Origin: Azospirillum brasilense
Lineage (GTDB): Bacteria > Pseudomonadota > Alphaproteobacteria > Azospirillales > Azospirillaceae
Assembly (NCBI RefSeq): GCF_003349955.1
Contig: NZ_QLKQ01000038.1
Location: 1-64,000 of the forward strand
DNA length: 64,000 nucleotides
Reading direction: 5' to 3'
Within the stretch, counting starts at the first letter, position 1, and each line of letters opens with the position of its first letter. This document shows positions 16,620 to 23,516 of this stretch, one piece after another. The position numbers and the translations under genes are program-made. The notes beneath the pieces were generated by a model, which searched no databases, was not told the origin of the DNA, and saw nothing but the letters and a program-made list of their open reading frames with translations.

Positions 16620-17642
16620 TTAGCGGATCGGCATCGCGTACTGCAGACCGCCGTTGGTCCACAGCGCGTTCAGACCGCGCTCCAGCTTCAGCGGGGTCTT
16701 CGTGCCGACGTTGCGCTCGAAGATCTCACCATAGTTGCCCATGGTCTTGATGATGTTGTAGGCCCACTTCTCGTCAAGGCCCAGCGCCTTGCCCATGCCC
16801 GGCGAGGTGCCGAGGATGCGCTGGATCTCCGGGTTCTTGCTGTTCACGAACTCGTCGACGTTCTTGGAGGTGATGCCCATCTCTTCGGCCTGGATGGTGG
16901 CGTAGACGGTCCACTTCACCACATCGAACCACTGATCGTCACCGTGACGGACGGCGGGGGCCAGCGGCTCTTTGGAGATGATCTCCGGGAGGATGAGGTG
17001 GTCGTCCGGAACCGGGGCCACGCCGGCGCGGGTGCCGGCCAGACCGGAGGCGTCGGTCGTCAGCACGTCGCAGCGGCCGGCGAAGTAGGCGGCGTTCACC
17101 TCGTCGTTCGACTCGATGACGACCGGGTTGTAGGACATGTTGTTGGTGCGGAAATAGTCCGCCAGGTTCAGTTCGGTCGTGGTGCCGGCCTGGACGCAGA
17201 CGGTGGCGCCGTTCAGCTCCTTGGCGCTCTTCACGCCGAGCTTCTTGTTCACCATGAAGCCCTGGCCGTCATAATAGGTGACCGGGGCGAAGTTCAGGCC
17301 GACCGAGGTGTCGCGGGTCAGCGTGACGGTGGTGTTGCGCGACAGCAGATCGACCTCGCCCGACTGGATGGCGGGGAAACGCTGCTGGGCCGACAGCGGG
17401 GTGAACTTGACCTTGTTCGGGTCGTTGAACAGCGCAACCGCGACCGCGCGGCAGTAATCGACATCGAGACCGGTCCAGTTGCCCGAGCTGTCGGGGTTGC
17501 CGAAGCCCGGAAGGCCGGCGTTCACGCCGCACTGGACGAAGCCGCGGCCCTTGACGGCGTCCAGCGTCGGACCGGCCTGGGCACCGGTGACGGCGCCGAA
17601 CACCACGGCCGCGGCAGCAGCGGCGAGGATTCCCGATTTCAT
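16620..17642 (-). CDS. aapJ: General L-amino acid ABC transporter periplasmic binding protein
   Basis: A 340-aa family 3 solute-binding protein with a signal peptide (to about GAQA). GFVQCGVNAGLPGFGNPDSSGNWTGLDVDYCRAVAVA near the N-terminus is characteristic of AapJ, as is the pair of Cys residues bracketing that region. ATG 17642 has GGAG at six bases. It binds a broad range of L-amino acids for the AapQMP transporter and heads the operon. The 241-bp gap to the divergent metC must hold both promoters. Confidence 0.95.
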   Translation of the reverse strand: MKSGILAAAAAAVVFGAVTGAQAGPTLDAVKGRGFVQCGVNAGLPGFGNPDSSGNWTGLDVDYCRAVAVALFNDPNKVKFTPLSAQQRFPAIQSGEVDLLSRNTTVTLTRDTSVGLNFAPVTYYDGQGFMVNKKLGVKSAKELNGATVCVQAGTTTELNLADYFRTNNMSYNPVVIESNDEVNAAYFAGRCDVLTTDASGLAGTRAGVAPVPDDHLILPEIISKEPLAPAVRHGDDQWFDVVKWTVYATIQAEEMGITSKNVDEFVNSKNPEIQRILGTSPGMGKALGLDEKWAYNIIKTMGNYGEIFERNVGTKTPLKLERGLNALWTNGGLQYAMPIR

Positions 17643-17883
17643 ATTAAGCTCCACCCTGTTCTTGCGTTTTTACGCTTAGGTTCGTGCATTGCGCGCCCCG
17701 CATGGCGGACACGCGCGTGTGACAAGAGTGCACCAACAGCAACCGGCTTGTCGAATCATCCTTAAGCCGTGCATTTGGCTTGGTTATCCCTTACAGAGGC
17801 TTGGGGAAAAGAAATCTTTGGCGGCCGGGTCCATCCTGGAAAGTCGGGATACGACCACCGTCACTGTTGTTGCGGGAAGACCC

Positions 17884-19062
17884 ATGAAAGACGCACGAAA
17901 AGATACGGTCCTCGGACACGCCGGCCGCAGCCCGCGTGAGAATCACGGAATTGTGAATCCGCCGGTCTACCATTGTTCGACCGTGCTCTTCCCGACGCTG
18001 GAGGATTTGGAGGCGGGCGACCAGGCTCCTTTCGACCGCATCAACTACGGGCGCATCGGGACTCCGACCACGCTGGCCTTCGAGCAGGCGGTGGCCGAGC
18101 TTGAGGGCGCCTATCGCGCGGTCAACACGGGATCGGGCCTGAACGCCATCGCCACGGCGCTGATCGCCTTCACCAAGGCCGGCGACCATGTGCTGATCAC
18201 CGACAGCGCCTACGGTCCGACCCGCCGATTCGCCAACGACACTCTGGTGCCTTACGGCGTCGAGGTCGAGTATTTCGACCCCACCATCGGCGCCGGAATC
18301 ACCGCGTTGCTGAAGCCGAACACCAGCGTGGTATTCCTCGAATCGCCGGGCTCCCTGACCTTCGAGGTGCAGGACGTCCCGGCCATCGCCGCGGCGGCCA
18401 AGACCGTGGGCGCCACGGTGATGATCGACAACACCTGGGCCACCCCCCTCTTTTTCCAGCCGCTGCGGCACGGGGTGGACGTGTCGATCCACTCGGCCAC
18501 CAAATACATCGTCGGTCACGCCGACGCGATGCTGGGCGTGATCTCCTGCGCCACCGAGGCGCATTGGCTGGCGGTGAAGAAGGCCGCCACGCGGACGGGC
18601 ACCTGCGCCGGACCGGACGACATCTATTTGGGGCTGCGCGGCCTGCGCACCCTGTCCGTCCGCCTGAAGCAGCATGAGGAAAGCGCGCTCGCGCTCGCCG
18701 GTTGGCTGTCGAAGCAGCCCGAAGTCACGCGCATCCTGCATCCGGCCTTCCCCGATTGCCCGGGCCACGCGCTGTGGAAGCGTGACATCGGGCGCTCCTC
18801 CGGCCTGTTCTCCATGGTCATGAACGCGGTGCCGAAGCCGGCCCTGGCGGCCATGCTGAACTCCCTGGAGCTGTTCGGGCTGGGCTACAGCTGGGGCGGG
18901 TTCGAGAGCCTGATCCTGCCGACGCGCCCCGCCGCCGTCCGTACGGCGACGCGCTGGACCGATCCCGGCACCGTTCTGCGCCTGCACGCCGGCCTGGAGG
19001 ACGTGGACGATCTCATCCGGGATCTGGATGGCGCCTTCACCCGCCTGAGGGCCGCCCGGTAA
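17884..19062 (+). CDS. metC: Cystathionine beta-lyase
   Basis: A 392-aa Cys/Met-metabolism PLP enzyme. The PLP lysine lies in SATKYIVGH (Lys207). YGRIGTPT (residues 55-62) and the C-terminal region SWGGFESLILP are typical of cystathionine beta-lyases rather than gamma-synthases. It cleaves cystathionine to homocysteine, pyruvate and ammonia. ATG 17884 has GGGAAGA upstream and matches the family start; longer in-frame readings cover the intergenic promoter region. hisI follows after 31 bp. I looked for a SAM riboswitch in the leader and saw none. Confidence 0.88.
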   Translation: MKDARKDTVLGHAGRSPRENHGIVNPPVYHCSTVLFPTLEDLEAGDQAPFDRINYGRIGTPTTLAFEQAVAELEGAYRAVNTGSGLNAIATALIAFTKAGDHVLITDSAYGPTRRFANDTLVPYGVEVEYFDPTIGAGITALLKPNTSVVFLESPGSLTFEVQDVPAIAAAAKTVGATVMIDNTWATPLFFQPLRHGVDVSIHSATKYIVGHADAMLGVISCATEAHWLAVKKAATRTGTCAGPDDIYLGLRGLRTLSVRLKQHEESALALAGWLSKQPEVTRILHPAFPDCPGHALWKRDIGRSSGLFSMVMNAVPKPALAAMLNSLELFGLGYSWGGFESLILPTRPAAVRTATRWTDPGTVLRLHAGLEDVDDLIRDLDGAFTRLRAAR

Positions 19063-19093
19063 CACTCGGGCACCAACACGAGGACTGGACACC

Positions 19094-19516
19094 ATGACGG
19101 ACGCCATTGCGCCCGAGCCGGCGTACGACGACGTGATCGCCGCCATCGCCTTCAACGCCGACGGGCTGGTCCCCGCCATCGCCCAGGCCGAAGGGACCGG
19201 CGAGATTCTGATGATGGCCTGGATGAACCGAGAGGCCGTTCTGGAAACGCTGCGCACCGGCCGCGTCTGCTACTGGTCGCGGTCCCGCAAGGGGTTGTGG
19301 CGAAAGGGCGAGACCTCCGGCCAGATGCAGCGGCTGAAGGATTTCCGCATCGACTGCGACGGCGACACCCTGCTGGTGATCGTGGAGCAGGACGGCGTGG
19401 CCTGCCACACCGGCCGGCGCAGTTGTTTCTACCGCGCGCTGCGCGACGGCAAGCTCGAGATCATTCAGGACGTTGAGACCGATCCTTCGGTTCTCTACGG
19501 ACACACGCATAAGTAA
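19094..19516 (+). CDS. hisI: Phosphoribosyl-AMP cyclohydrolase
   Basis: A 140-aa enzyme of histidine biosynthesis, opening the purine ring of phosphoribosyl-AMP (third step). Visible signatures are MMAWMNREA, CYWSRSRKGLWRKGETSGQ, the metal-binding DCDGDT, and CHTGRRSCFY with its zinc Cys residues. It lacks the HisE domain, as expected in alphaproteobacteria. It is placed behind metC and not with the other his genes. Confidence 0.95.
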   Translation: MTDAIAPEPAYDDVIAAIAFNADGLVPAIAQAEGTGEILMMAWMNREAVLETLRTGRVCYWSRSRKGLWRKGETSGQMQRLKDFRIDCDGDTLLVIVEQDGVACHTGRRSCFYRALRDGKLEIIQDVETDPSVLYGHTHK

Positions 19517-19549
19517 GACGCTAAACCTTCGCTGCAATGCGAAAAGTGT

Positions 19550-19563
19550 TTGATCTATGTCAA
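19550..19563 (+). promoter_or_regulatory. FNR/FixK-type box of the first sRNA
   Basis: TTGATCTATGTCAA differs from the consensus TTGAT-N4-ATCAA at one position. It is centred 41.5 bp upstream of G19598, the classic class II activator position. A -10-like TAGAAC lies at 19586-19591, at -12 to -7. Confidence 0.7.
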
Positions 19564-19597
19564 CGTAGCCCGGAGCGGGAAGAGGTAGAACGCTCTT

Positions 19598-19661
19598 GTC
19601 TCTAACCCTCCCTGTATTCGCCTATGCCGGGGGTTCCAATGGAACCCTCGGCTATTTTTTT
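19598..19661 (+). ncRNA. Putative FNR-controlled sRNA 1 (about 64 nt)
   Basis: The predicted transcript starts at G19598, opens with an unstructured GUCUCUAACCCUCCCUGUAU segment and ends in a 12-bp terminator (19626-19637 with 19641-19652, loop AAT, one G-U) followed by seven T. The CCCUCCC block mimics the anti-Shine-Dalgarno sequence, as in several alphaproteobacterial trans-acting sRNAs. There is no start codon or coding potential. Identity to a named sRNA family is not claimed. Confidence 0.7.
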
Positions 19662-19713
19662 GTCCAAAGTCAAAACCGGTCCGGTTGCAGCGGAACGATA
19701 AAATTATCGCCGA

Positions 19714-19727
19714 TTGATGCAGATCAA
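19714..19727 (+). promoter_or_regulatory. FNR/FixK-type box of the second sRNA (perfect consensus)
   Basis: TTGATGCAGATCAA matches TTGAT-N4-ATCAA exactly. It is centred 41.5 bp upstream of G19762, identical to the geometry of the first unit. A -10-like TAAACA lies at 19750-19755. Confidence 0.8.
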
Positions 19728-19761
19728 CGAAGCGTGTCGTCCGAACAGTTAAACAGTCCTT

Positions 19762-19818
19762 GTCTCTAACCCTCCCTGTATTCACTTAACCGGAGATCCA
19801 CTGGATCTCCGGTTTTTT
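19762..19818 (+). ncRNA. Putative FNR-controlled sRNA 2 (about 57 nt)
   Basis: The predicted transcript starts at G19762 and shares its first 22 bases exactly with sRNA 1. It then has a short linker and an 11-bp perfect terminator stem (19789-19799 with 19803-19813, loop ACT) followed by a T-run. The shared single-stranded 5' region, combined with unrelated stems that keep pairing, argues for selection on the seed and on termination. Confidence 0.75.
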
Positions 19819-19848
19819 CTTGTTCGGGCGGTGGAGACTGGGATTGCG

Positions 19849-20094
19849 TCACGGGCGGTGGCGCGTGCGGGTCCAGCGCATGACCGCCCCGATCACGGAC
19901 AGCGGGACGACGATCACCGCTCCGATCAGGATGTAGGGCAGCGCCCAATGGAACATGTCCGCGGCGAGCCGGGCGATGTCCTGAATCGTCGCCCAACTGT
20001 TGGTCAGGATGCTTGCCGGATTGATGTCGAGGAAGGACATCACCAGCCCGACCACGAAGCACAACAGAAGCGTTCTGACGACCCAACCCACCAA
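19849..20094 (-). CDS. Small two-helix membrane protein, resembles DUF6460
   Basis: An 81-aa protein with two hydrophobic segments (about residues 2-22, VGWVVRTLLLCFVVGLVMSFL, and 50-72, ALPYILIGAVIVVPLSVIGAV), joined by an amphipathic stretch containing LDINPASIL. It resembles the short DUF6460 proteins found beside many alphaproteobacterial housekeeping genes. That assignment is from memory of the pattern. The function is unknown. It is convergent with the sRNA pair. Confidence 0.65.
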   Translation of the reverse strand: MVGWVVRTLLLCFVVGLVMSFLDINPASILTNSWATIQDIARLAADMFHWALPYILIGAVIVVPLSVIGAVMRWTRTRHRP

Positions 20095-20536
20095 GACATC
20101 ACCTCGTACTGACGCCGAACGGCGTGGGATTGACCATGCGGCCCGTGAAACGGCACCGGAACGGAGTCCGTTCCTCGCGGTAGATGGTTATGGCGGCGGC
20201 GCATGGGAACGCCTTGGTCCAGCCTCCCGCCAACGCGTACGGGTTATCCCCATTTTCTGTGGATAACTTTGTGGATGAGTCCCGAAGCCCGTTGGAGTGA
20301 CGACCGCTTGCCGTCATGCCCCCAAATTGGGCATGGTCATCGCGACGCGAAACCATTGGATACACTGCAAATCGTCAGTGCTGTACCGCAACCGACGACC
20401 CACCGATTCCTTTGCCTACGACAAAAGGAATATGGGGATAACTGTGTTGACCGTTTGGGAATCGGCTTGCGCTCCGCCGGTGGACACCGGTGGAACGCGC
20501 GGCTCCATCTTGATCGGACGGACGTGAGGGGGAAGG
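20095..20536. other. 442-bp gene-free region with a cluster of DnaA-like boxes
   Basis: No credible reading frame is present. DnaA-type 9-mers occur at 20244-20252 (TTATCCCCA, plus), 20258-20266 (TTATCCACA, minus, perfect), 20270-20278 (TCATCCACA, minus) and 20433-20441 (TTATCCCCA, minus). A 7-bp inverted repeat CATGCCC/GGGCATG lies at 20315-20335. The local sequence is more AT-rich than its surroundings. It could be a replication-related or DnaA-regulated site. The strand switch and the lack of dnaA, parAB or hemE nearby keep this tentative. Confidence 0.5.
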
Positions 20537-20613
20537 TGGCGACCCCAGCAGGATTCGAACCTGCGACCTATCGCTTAGAAGGCGATTGCTCTATCCAACT
20601 GAGCTATGGGGCC
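20537..20613 (-). tRNA. tRNA-Arg (anticodon TCT)
   Basis: A 77-nt cloverleaf on the minus strand. GGCCCCA pairs with TGGGGTC with one G-U, the anticodon loop is CTTCTAA, the T-arm is GCAGGTTCGAATCCTGC, and CCA is encoded. Confidence 0.97.
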
Positions 20614-20623
20614 CCGGTCCGGC

Positions 20624-20920
20624 TCAGAAGCGCGGACGGTCCATGCGGAAGTTGTCCGCGTAGTTGCGCGGGCGGACGCGGCGCACCGGCGCATCCTGGA
20701 CCGTGTAGTCCCAGCCCTTGCGCTGGGCGAAGGCGACCGCCTCCTCCGAGGTTTCGAAACCGATGCGCACCTGGTTCAGCGTGTCGCCGGAGCTGATCCA
20801 GCCCATCAGCGGCTCCGGACGGCGCGGGGTTTCGATCTCGTACTCGAGCAACCAACGATGCGTCTTGGCACGCCCGGACTGAGTGGCCGCTTTGCTCGGC
20901 TGGTAGATCCGGACCTTCAT
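20624..20920 (-). CDS. NDUFS4-like accessory subunit of NADH dehydrogenase (ETC complex I subunit)
   Basis: A 98-aa protein with the NDUFS4/ETC_C1 domain: MKVRIYQPSKAATQSG, WLLEYE, PLMGWISSGDTLNQVRIGFETSEEAVAFAQRKGW and a C-terminal NYADNF. Alphaproteobacteria share this supernumerary complex I subunit with mitochondria, where it stabilises the N-module. ATG 20920 is the natural start; upstream sequence in frame lies in tRNA-Pro. It is flanked by tRNA-Arg and tRNA-Pro on the same strand and far from a nuo operon, which is usual. Confidence 0.92.
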   Translation of the reverse strand: MKVRIYQPSKAATQSGRAKTHRWLLEYEIETPRRPEPLMGWISSGDTLNQVRIGFETSEEAVAFAQRKGWDYTVQDAPVRRVRPRNYADNFRMDRPRF

Positions 20921-20969
20921 GACGCGGCATCTCCTCTGATACGTGCGTGGTGCATCGTTCGAATTTCGT

Positions 20970-21047
20970 TGGTCGGGGCGCCCGGATTCGAACCGGGGGC
21001 CTCCAGTACCCAAAACTGGCGCGCTGACCAGACTGCGCTACGCCCCG
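20970..21047 (-). tRNA. tRNA-Pro (anticodon TGG)
   Basis: A 78-nt cloverleaf on the minus strand. CGGGGCG pairs with CGCCCCG, the anticodon stem is CCAGT/ACTGG with loop TTTGGGT, the T-arm is CCCGGTTCGAATCCGGG, and CCA is encoded. Confidence 0.97.
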
Positions 21048-21179
21048 ACGTCGCGCAGTGGAATACACGAACCCCGCGCGGACGGCAAGACGCAGCCGCA
21101 TCTATCCCGCAGGGTGGACCTTCCGTATGATGCCGCCCCGTCCCGACCGCGCCGAACATTCCCCGTGAACAGCCCGTCC

Positions 21180-21668
21180 ATGCCCCCTCCCCGTCTTGCC
21201 CTTTTCGTGTCCGGGCTGGACGACACGCCCGCCGGCCAGGCGGCCGTAGCCCTGGCCGAAGCCTTGCGGCAGCGCGGCTTCGGACTCGATGTGGTCGCGC
21301 CGATGGGGGGCGGGACGTTGCGGGCGACGCTGCACCCTGGCATCGGCCAGATCGACCTCGCCAAGCGCCACACCGCCGGTTCGGTCCTCGCCCTCGCGCG
21401 GATCGTCGCCGAGCGGCGGCCGGTCGGGCTGATCGGGGTGGGATCGGATGCCGGGCTTGTCGCCCTTGGCGCCGTCCGGCTGGCGCGGCAAGGCACGCCT
21501 ACGGCGGTGCTGGAGGAGCCTTCCGCGGCGTCCGGCGGGGTGTTGCGGCGCGCCCTGCGTGGGTGGCTGCACCCGCGCGCCGCCGCGGTGTTGCACGGCG
21601 CCGCGGACCCCGGGGCGGCGGCCGGGCGCCTCCTGGCCGCCTTCGGGTGTCCCGGGGAGATCCGCTAG
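21180..21668 (+). CDS. Hypothetical protein resembling the N-terminal half of a GT4 glycosyltransferase
   Basis: A 162-aa protein beginning PPPRLALFVSGLDDTPAGQAAVALAEALRQRGFGLDVVAP. This is the usual first strand-helix of GT-B glycosyltransferases, followed by HTAGSVLALARIVAERRP. The C-terminal nucleotide-sugar-binding half is missing and no continuation is found downstream in another frame. It may be a truncated enzyme or an independent Rossmann-like protein. GTG 21165 is an alternative start. Confidence 0.55.
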   Translation: MPPPRLALFVSGLDDTPAGQAAVALAEALRQRGFGLDVVAPMGGGTLRATLHPGIGQIDLAKRHTAGSVLALARIVAERRPVGLIGVGSDAGLVALGAVRLARQGTPTAVLEEPSAASGGVLRRALRGWLHPRAAAVLHGAADPGAAAGRLLAAFGCPGEIR

Positions 21669-21681
21669 CGGCGCGGCGCCG

Positions 21682-22173
21682 TCACTTCGCGGTGCCGAAG
21701 GCCGAATGCGCCACGCGGTCGCCCGGACGGATTCCCAGGCGCGCGCTCATGCCGCCGTTGATCTCCAGGATGCCCTTCACCGGACCGGCCGAATTCACCG
21801 CGTCCAGCGACTGCGGCACGGCGTTGGCGTGGATGTTCACGATGCGGCCGTCCGCCCCGATAAAGATCATGTCGAGCGGAAGCAGCGTGTTCTTCATCCA
21901 GAAGCTGGCCGGCTGCGGGCGGTCGTAGATGAACAGCATGCCGGCGTCGGCGGCCATTCTCTCGCGGAACATCAGCCCCTGCGCCTGCTGCGCCGGGGTT
22001 TCCGCCAGTTCGATGTCGAAACGGTACTTGCCGCCGCCCGCCGTCTCGACGGTCAGGGTGGAGCGCGCGAAGCTCTCCAGCGCCGCCGCCGGCAAGACCG
22101 ACAGCAGAATCGCGGCCCCCATCAGAAGCCCGCCCAAAAGGCCACGCACAGCCCGTCCGATCATCGCGACCAA
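21682..22173 (-). CDS. DUF192 family exported protein
   Basis: A 163-aa protein with an N-terminal signal sequence (about residues 8-32, ending LPAAALE) and a DUF192 domain. TPAQQAQGLMFRERMAADAGMLFIYDRP and SFWMKNTLLPLDMIFIGADGRIV are the family signatures. The function is unknown; members are secreted or membrane-anchored single domains. It is convergent with the glycosyltransferase-like gene and 75 bp from the coiled-coil pair. Confidence 0.9.
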   Translation of the reverse strand: MVAMIGRAVRGLLGGLLMGAAILLSVLPAAALESFARSTLTVETAGGGKYRFDIELAETPAQQAQGLMFRERMAADAGMLFIYDRPQPASFWMKNTLLPLDMIFIGADGRIVNIHANAVPQSLDAVNSAGPVKGILEINGGMSARLGIRPGDRVAHSAFGTAK

Positions 22174-22248
22174 CCCATCCTTGACGTTCGAGAGCTTGGA
22201 CGATGCCGCCGCGCCGCGCGCCTGTCCAGCGGCGTCTCCGTGGCGGCG

Positions 22249-22803
22249 TTACGCCGCCGTCCGGTCGGTGGCGGTGGTGTAGATGTCCTTGGTCAGCGGC
22301 TTGACCTGCTTGATCTGGTAGCCGGGGCGGGCGCTGAAGCGGCGGATGGCCCGCTCGCCGGCTTCCCGGTCGCTTTCGGCCCAGACGAGATAGTCGCGTC
22401 CGCGCGCCCATTCGACGGCCAGCGGGTGCAGCGCGTCGATCTCGCCGACCTGGGTGTTGACGACGGTCACCAGCCATTCCCTGTCGTTCGGATTGCGCCG
22501 GTCTGTCAGAATCAGGAGCTGCGGCCGCTGCTTGGTCTGCGCCTCGGACAGGCGCCGCTGGATCTCCGACTGCTTGCGGCGCGCCTCGACCGTGTCGGCC
22601 ATGCACTCGTCGATCTCCTTGACGAGGTTCTCCTCCTCGCGCTGGAGCCTGCGGATCGTCGCCTCCAGCTTGCCGATGGTGTCCTTGGTGGCGCGCATCC
22701 GGCTGCGGCTCTGCGCCATCTGGGCATCGACCGCCAGCAGAACGTTGCCCAGCCACGCGCCGATGGCGATGATCCCCAGGATGATGAGGAAATTGATCAT
22801 CAT
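22249..22803 (-). CDS. Membrane-anchored coiled-coil protein, second of a pair
   Basis: A 184-aa protein with one N-terminal membrane helix (MINFLIILGIIAIGAWLGNVLLAV), a heptad-rich coiled coil (about residues 35-90, KDTIGKLEATIRRLQREEENL) and a C-terminal alpha/beta segment (LLILTDRRNPNDREWLVTVV, RPGYQIKQV). Its start overlaps the stop of the upstream gene (ATGA). No family is recognised. The architecture matches the upstream neighbour, so the two may form a hetero-oligomer at the inner membrane. Confidence 0.75.
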   Translation of the reverse strand: MMINFLIILGIIAIGAWLGNVLLAVDAQMAQSRSRMRATKDTIGKLEATIRRLQREEENLVKEIDECMADTVEARRKQSEIQRRLSEAQTKQRPQLLILTDRRNPNDREWLVTVVNTQVGEIDALHPLAVEWARGRDYLVWAESDREAGERAIRRFSARPGYQIKQVKPLTKDIYTTATDRTAA

Positions 22804-23357
22804 GATGCGGGCGCCTTGATCCGGCCGGGGTTGGGGCGGCCCTGCGTCTTCTGGAACGTCTTGGTGAAGCCCATCTTGAAGGGGAACGCCACTTCCACGA
22901 GTTGCCTGGCTTCCTCCGCGTTGGACGCCCAGACCTCCGCCACGTTGGCGCAGCGCCAGATCGGGTTGACCTGGGACTTGTCGCCGCCGGACGAGGCCTT
23001 CTCCTGGGAGACGTTCACCAGGAACTTCGACAGGCCGGCCTTGGGATCGCCCACCTCGTGCACAAACACCGGCGGCTGGAGGGCGATTTCCGCGATCGCA
23101 CGCTCCATCTTGCGGTTCTCGGTTTCCGCTCGGTGCTTCTCGGCGGACACTTGGTTGCGCCGCTGCACCTTGCCGTTCACCCGGTCCTGAAGCTCGTGGA
23201 TTTCCGAATGAAGGACGTAGATGCGGTTCTCGAGCTGGCCGATCCCCGCGGAGCGATGAAGGAATTCGGGGAGGAAACGCTTCAGCATCATGGCGACCGG
23301 GACGGCGGCCAGCATCATCGCGGCGATGGTCAACAGGAGCAAGGTGGTGTTGGACAT
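22800..23357 (-). CDS. Membrane-anchored coiled-coil protein, first of a pair
   Basis: A 185-aa protein: N-terminal membrane helix (TTLLLLTIAAMMLAAVPVAMML), coiled coil (about residues 38-90, IGQLENRIYVLHSEIHELQDRV), then a globular tail (PPVFVHEVGDPKAGLSKFLVNV and WRCANVAEVWASNAEEARQLV). I chose ATG 23357, preceded by AGGAGGGGG; the longer frame adds an unlikely Arg-rich leader. It is translationally coupled to the next gene. The function is unknown. Confidence 0.75.
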   Translation of the reverse strand: MSNTTLLLLTIAAMMLAAVPVAMMLKRFLPEFLHRSAGIGQLENRIYVLHSEIHELQDRVNGKVQRRNQVSAEKHRAETENRKMERAIAEIALQPPVFVHEVGDPKAGLSKFLVNVSQEKASSGGDKSQVNPIWRCANVAEVWASNAEEARQLVEVAFPFKMGFTKTFQKTQGRPNPGRIKAPAS

Positions 23358-23516
23358 CGGCGGCCGGCCCCCCTCCTTCTCTCCAACGTCCGGTTTCCAG
23401 CGTGACGGGGCTGCTCGGATCGGCCTGCGGACAGCGCGAGTCGCGCGAATCAGGCTGGCCGATTCGTCCCAATACGTCAACTGCGTGACATACGTGAATG
23501 AAAAACTTTCCAAAGA

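Larger units (their letters stand above)
19517..19848. other. Intergenic region carrying two tandem regulated sRNA units
   Basis: The 332-bp gap between hisI and the convergent DUF6460-like gene contains no reading frame. It is a direct duplication with a period of 164 bp: FNR-type box, -10 element, 25 identical transcribed bases, then a hairpin and T-run. The stems differ in sequence but not in design. The parts are listed separately. Confidence 0.75.

Noticed and set aside
17643-17883. A SAM or other methionine-related riboswitch in the metC leader
   Set aside because: I could not find the conserved core or a stem series typical of known SAM riboswitch classes; the leader is unremarkable.
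19595-19783. Two identical 25-bp blocks considered as the start of a CRISPR array
   Set aside because: Only two copies exist, 164 bp apart, each followed by a terminator and preceded by an FNR-type box; no cas genes are nearby.
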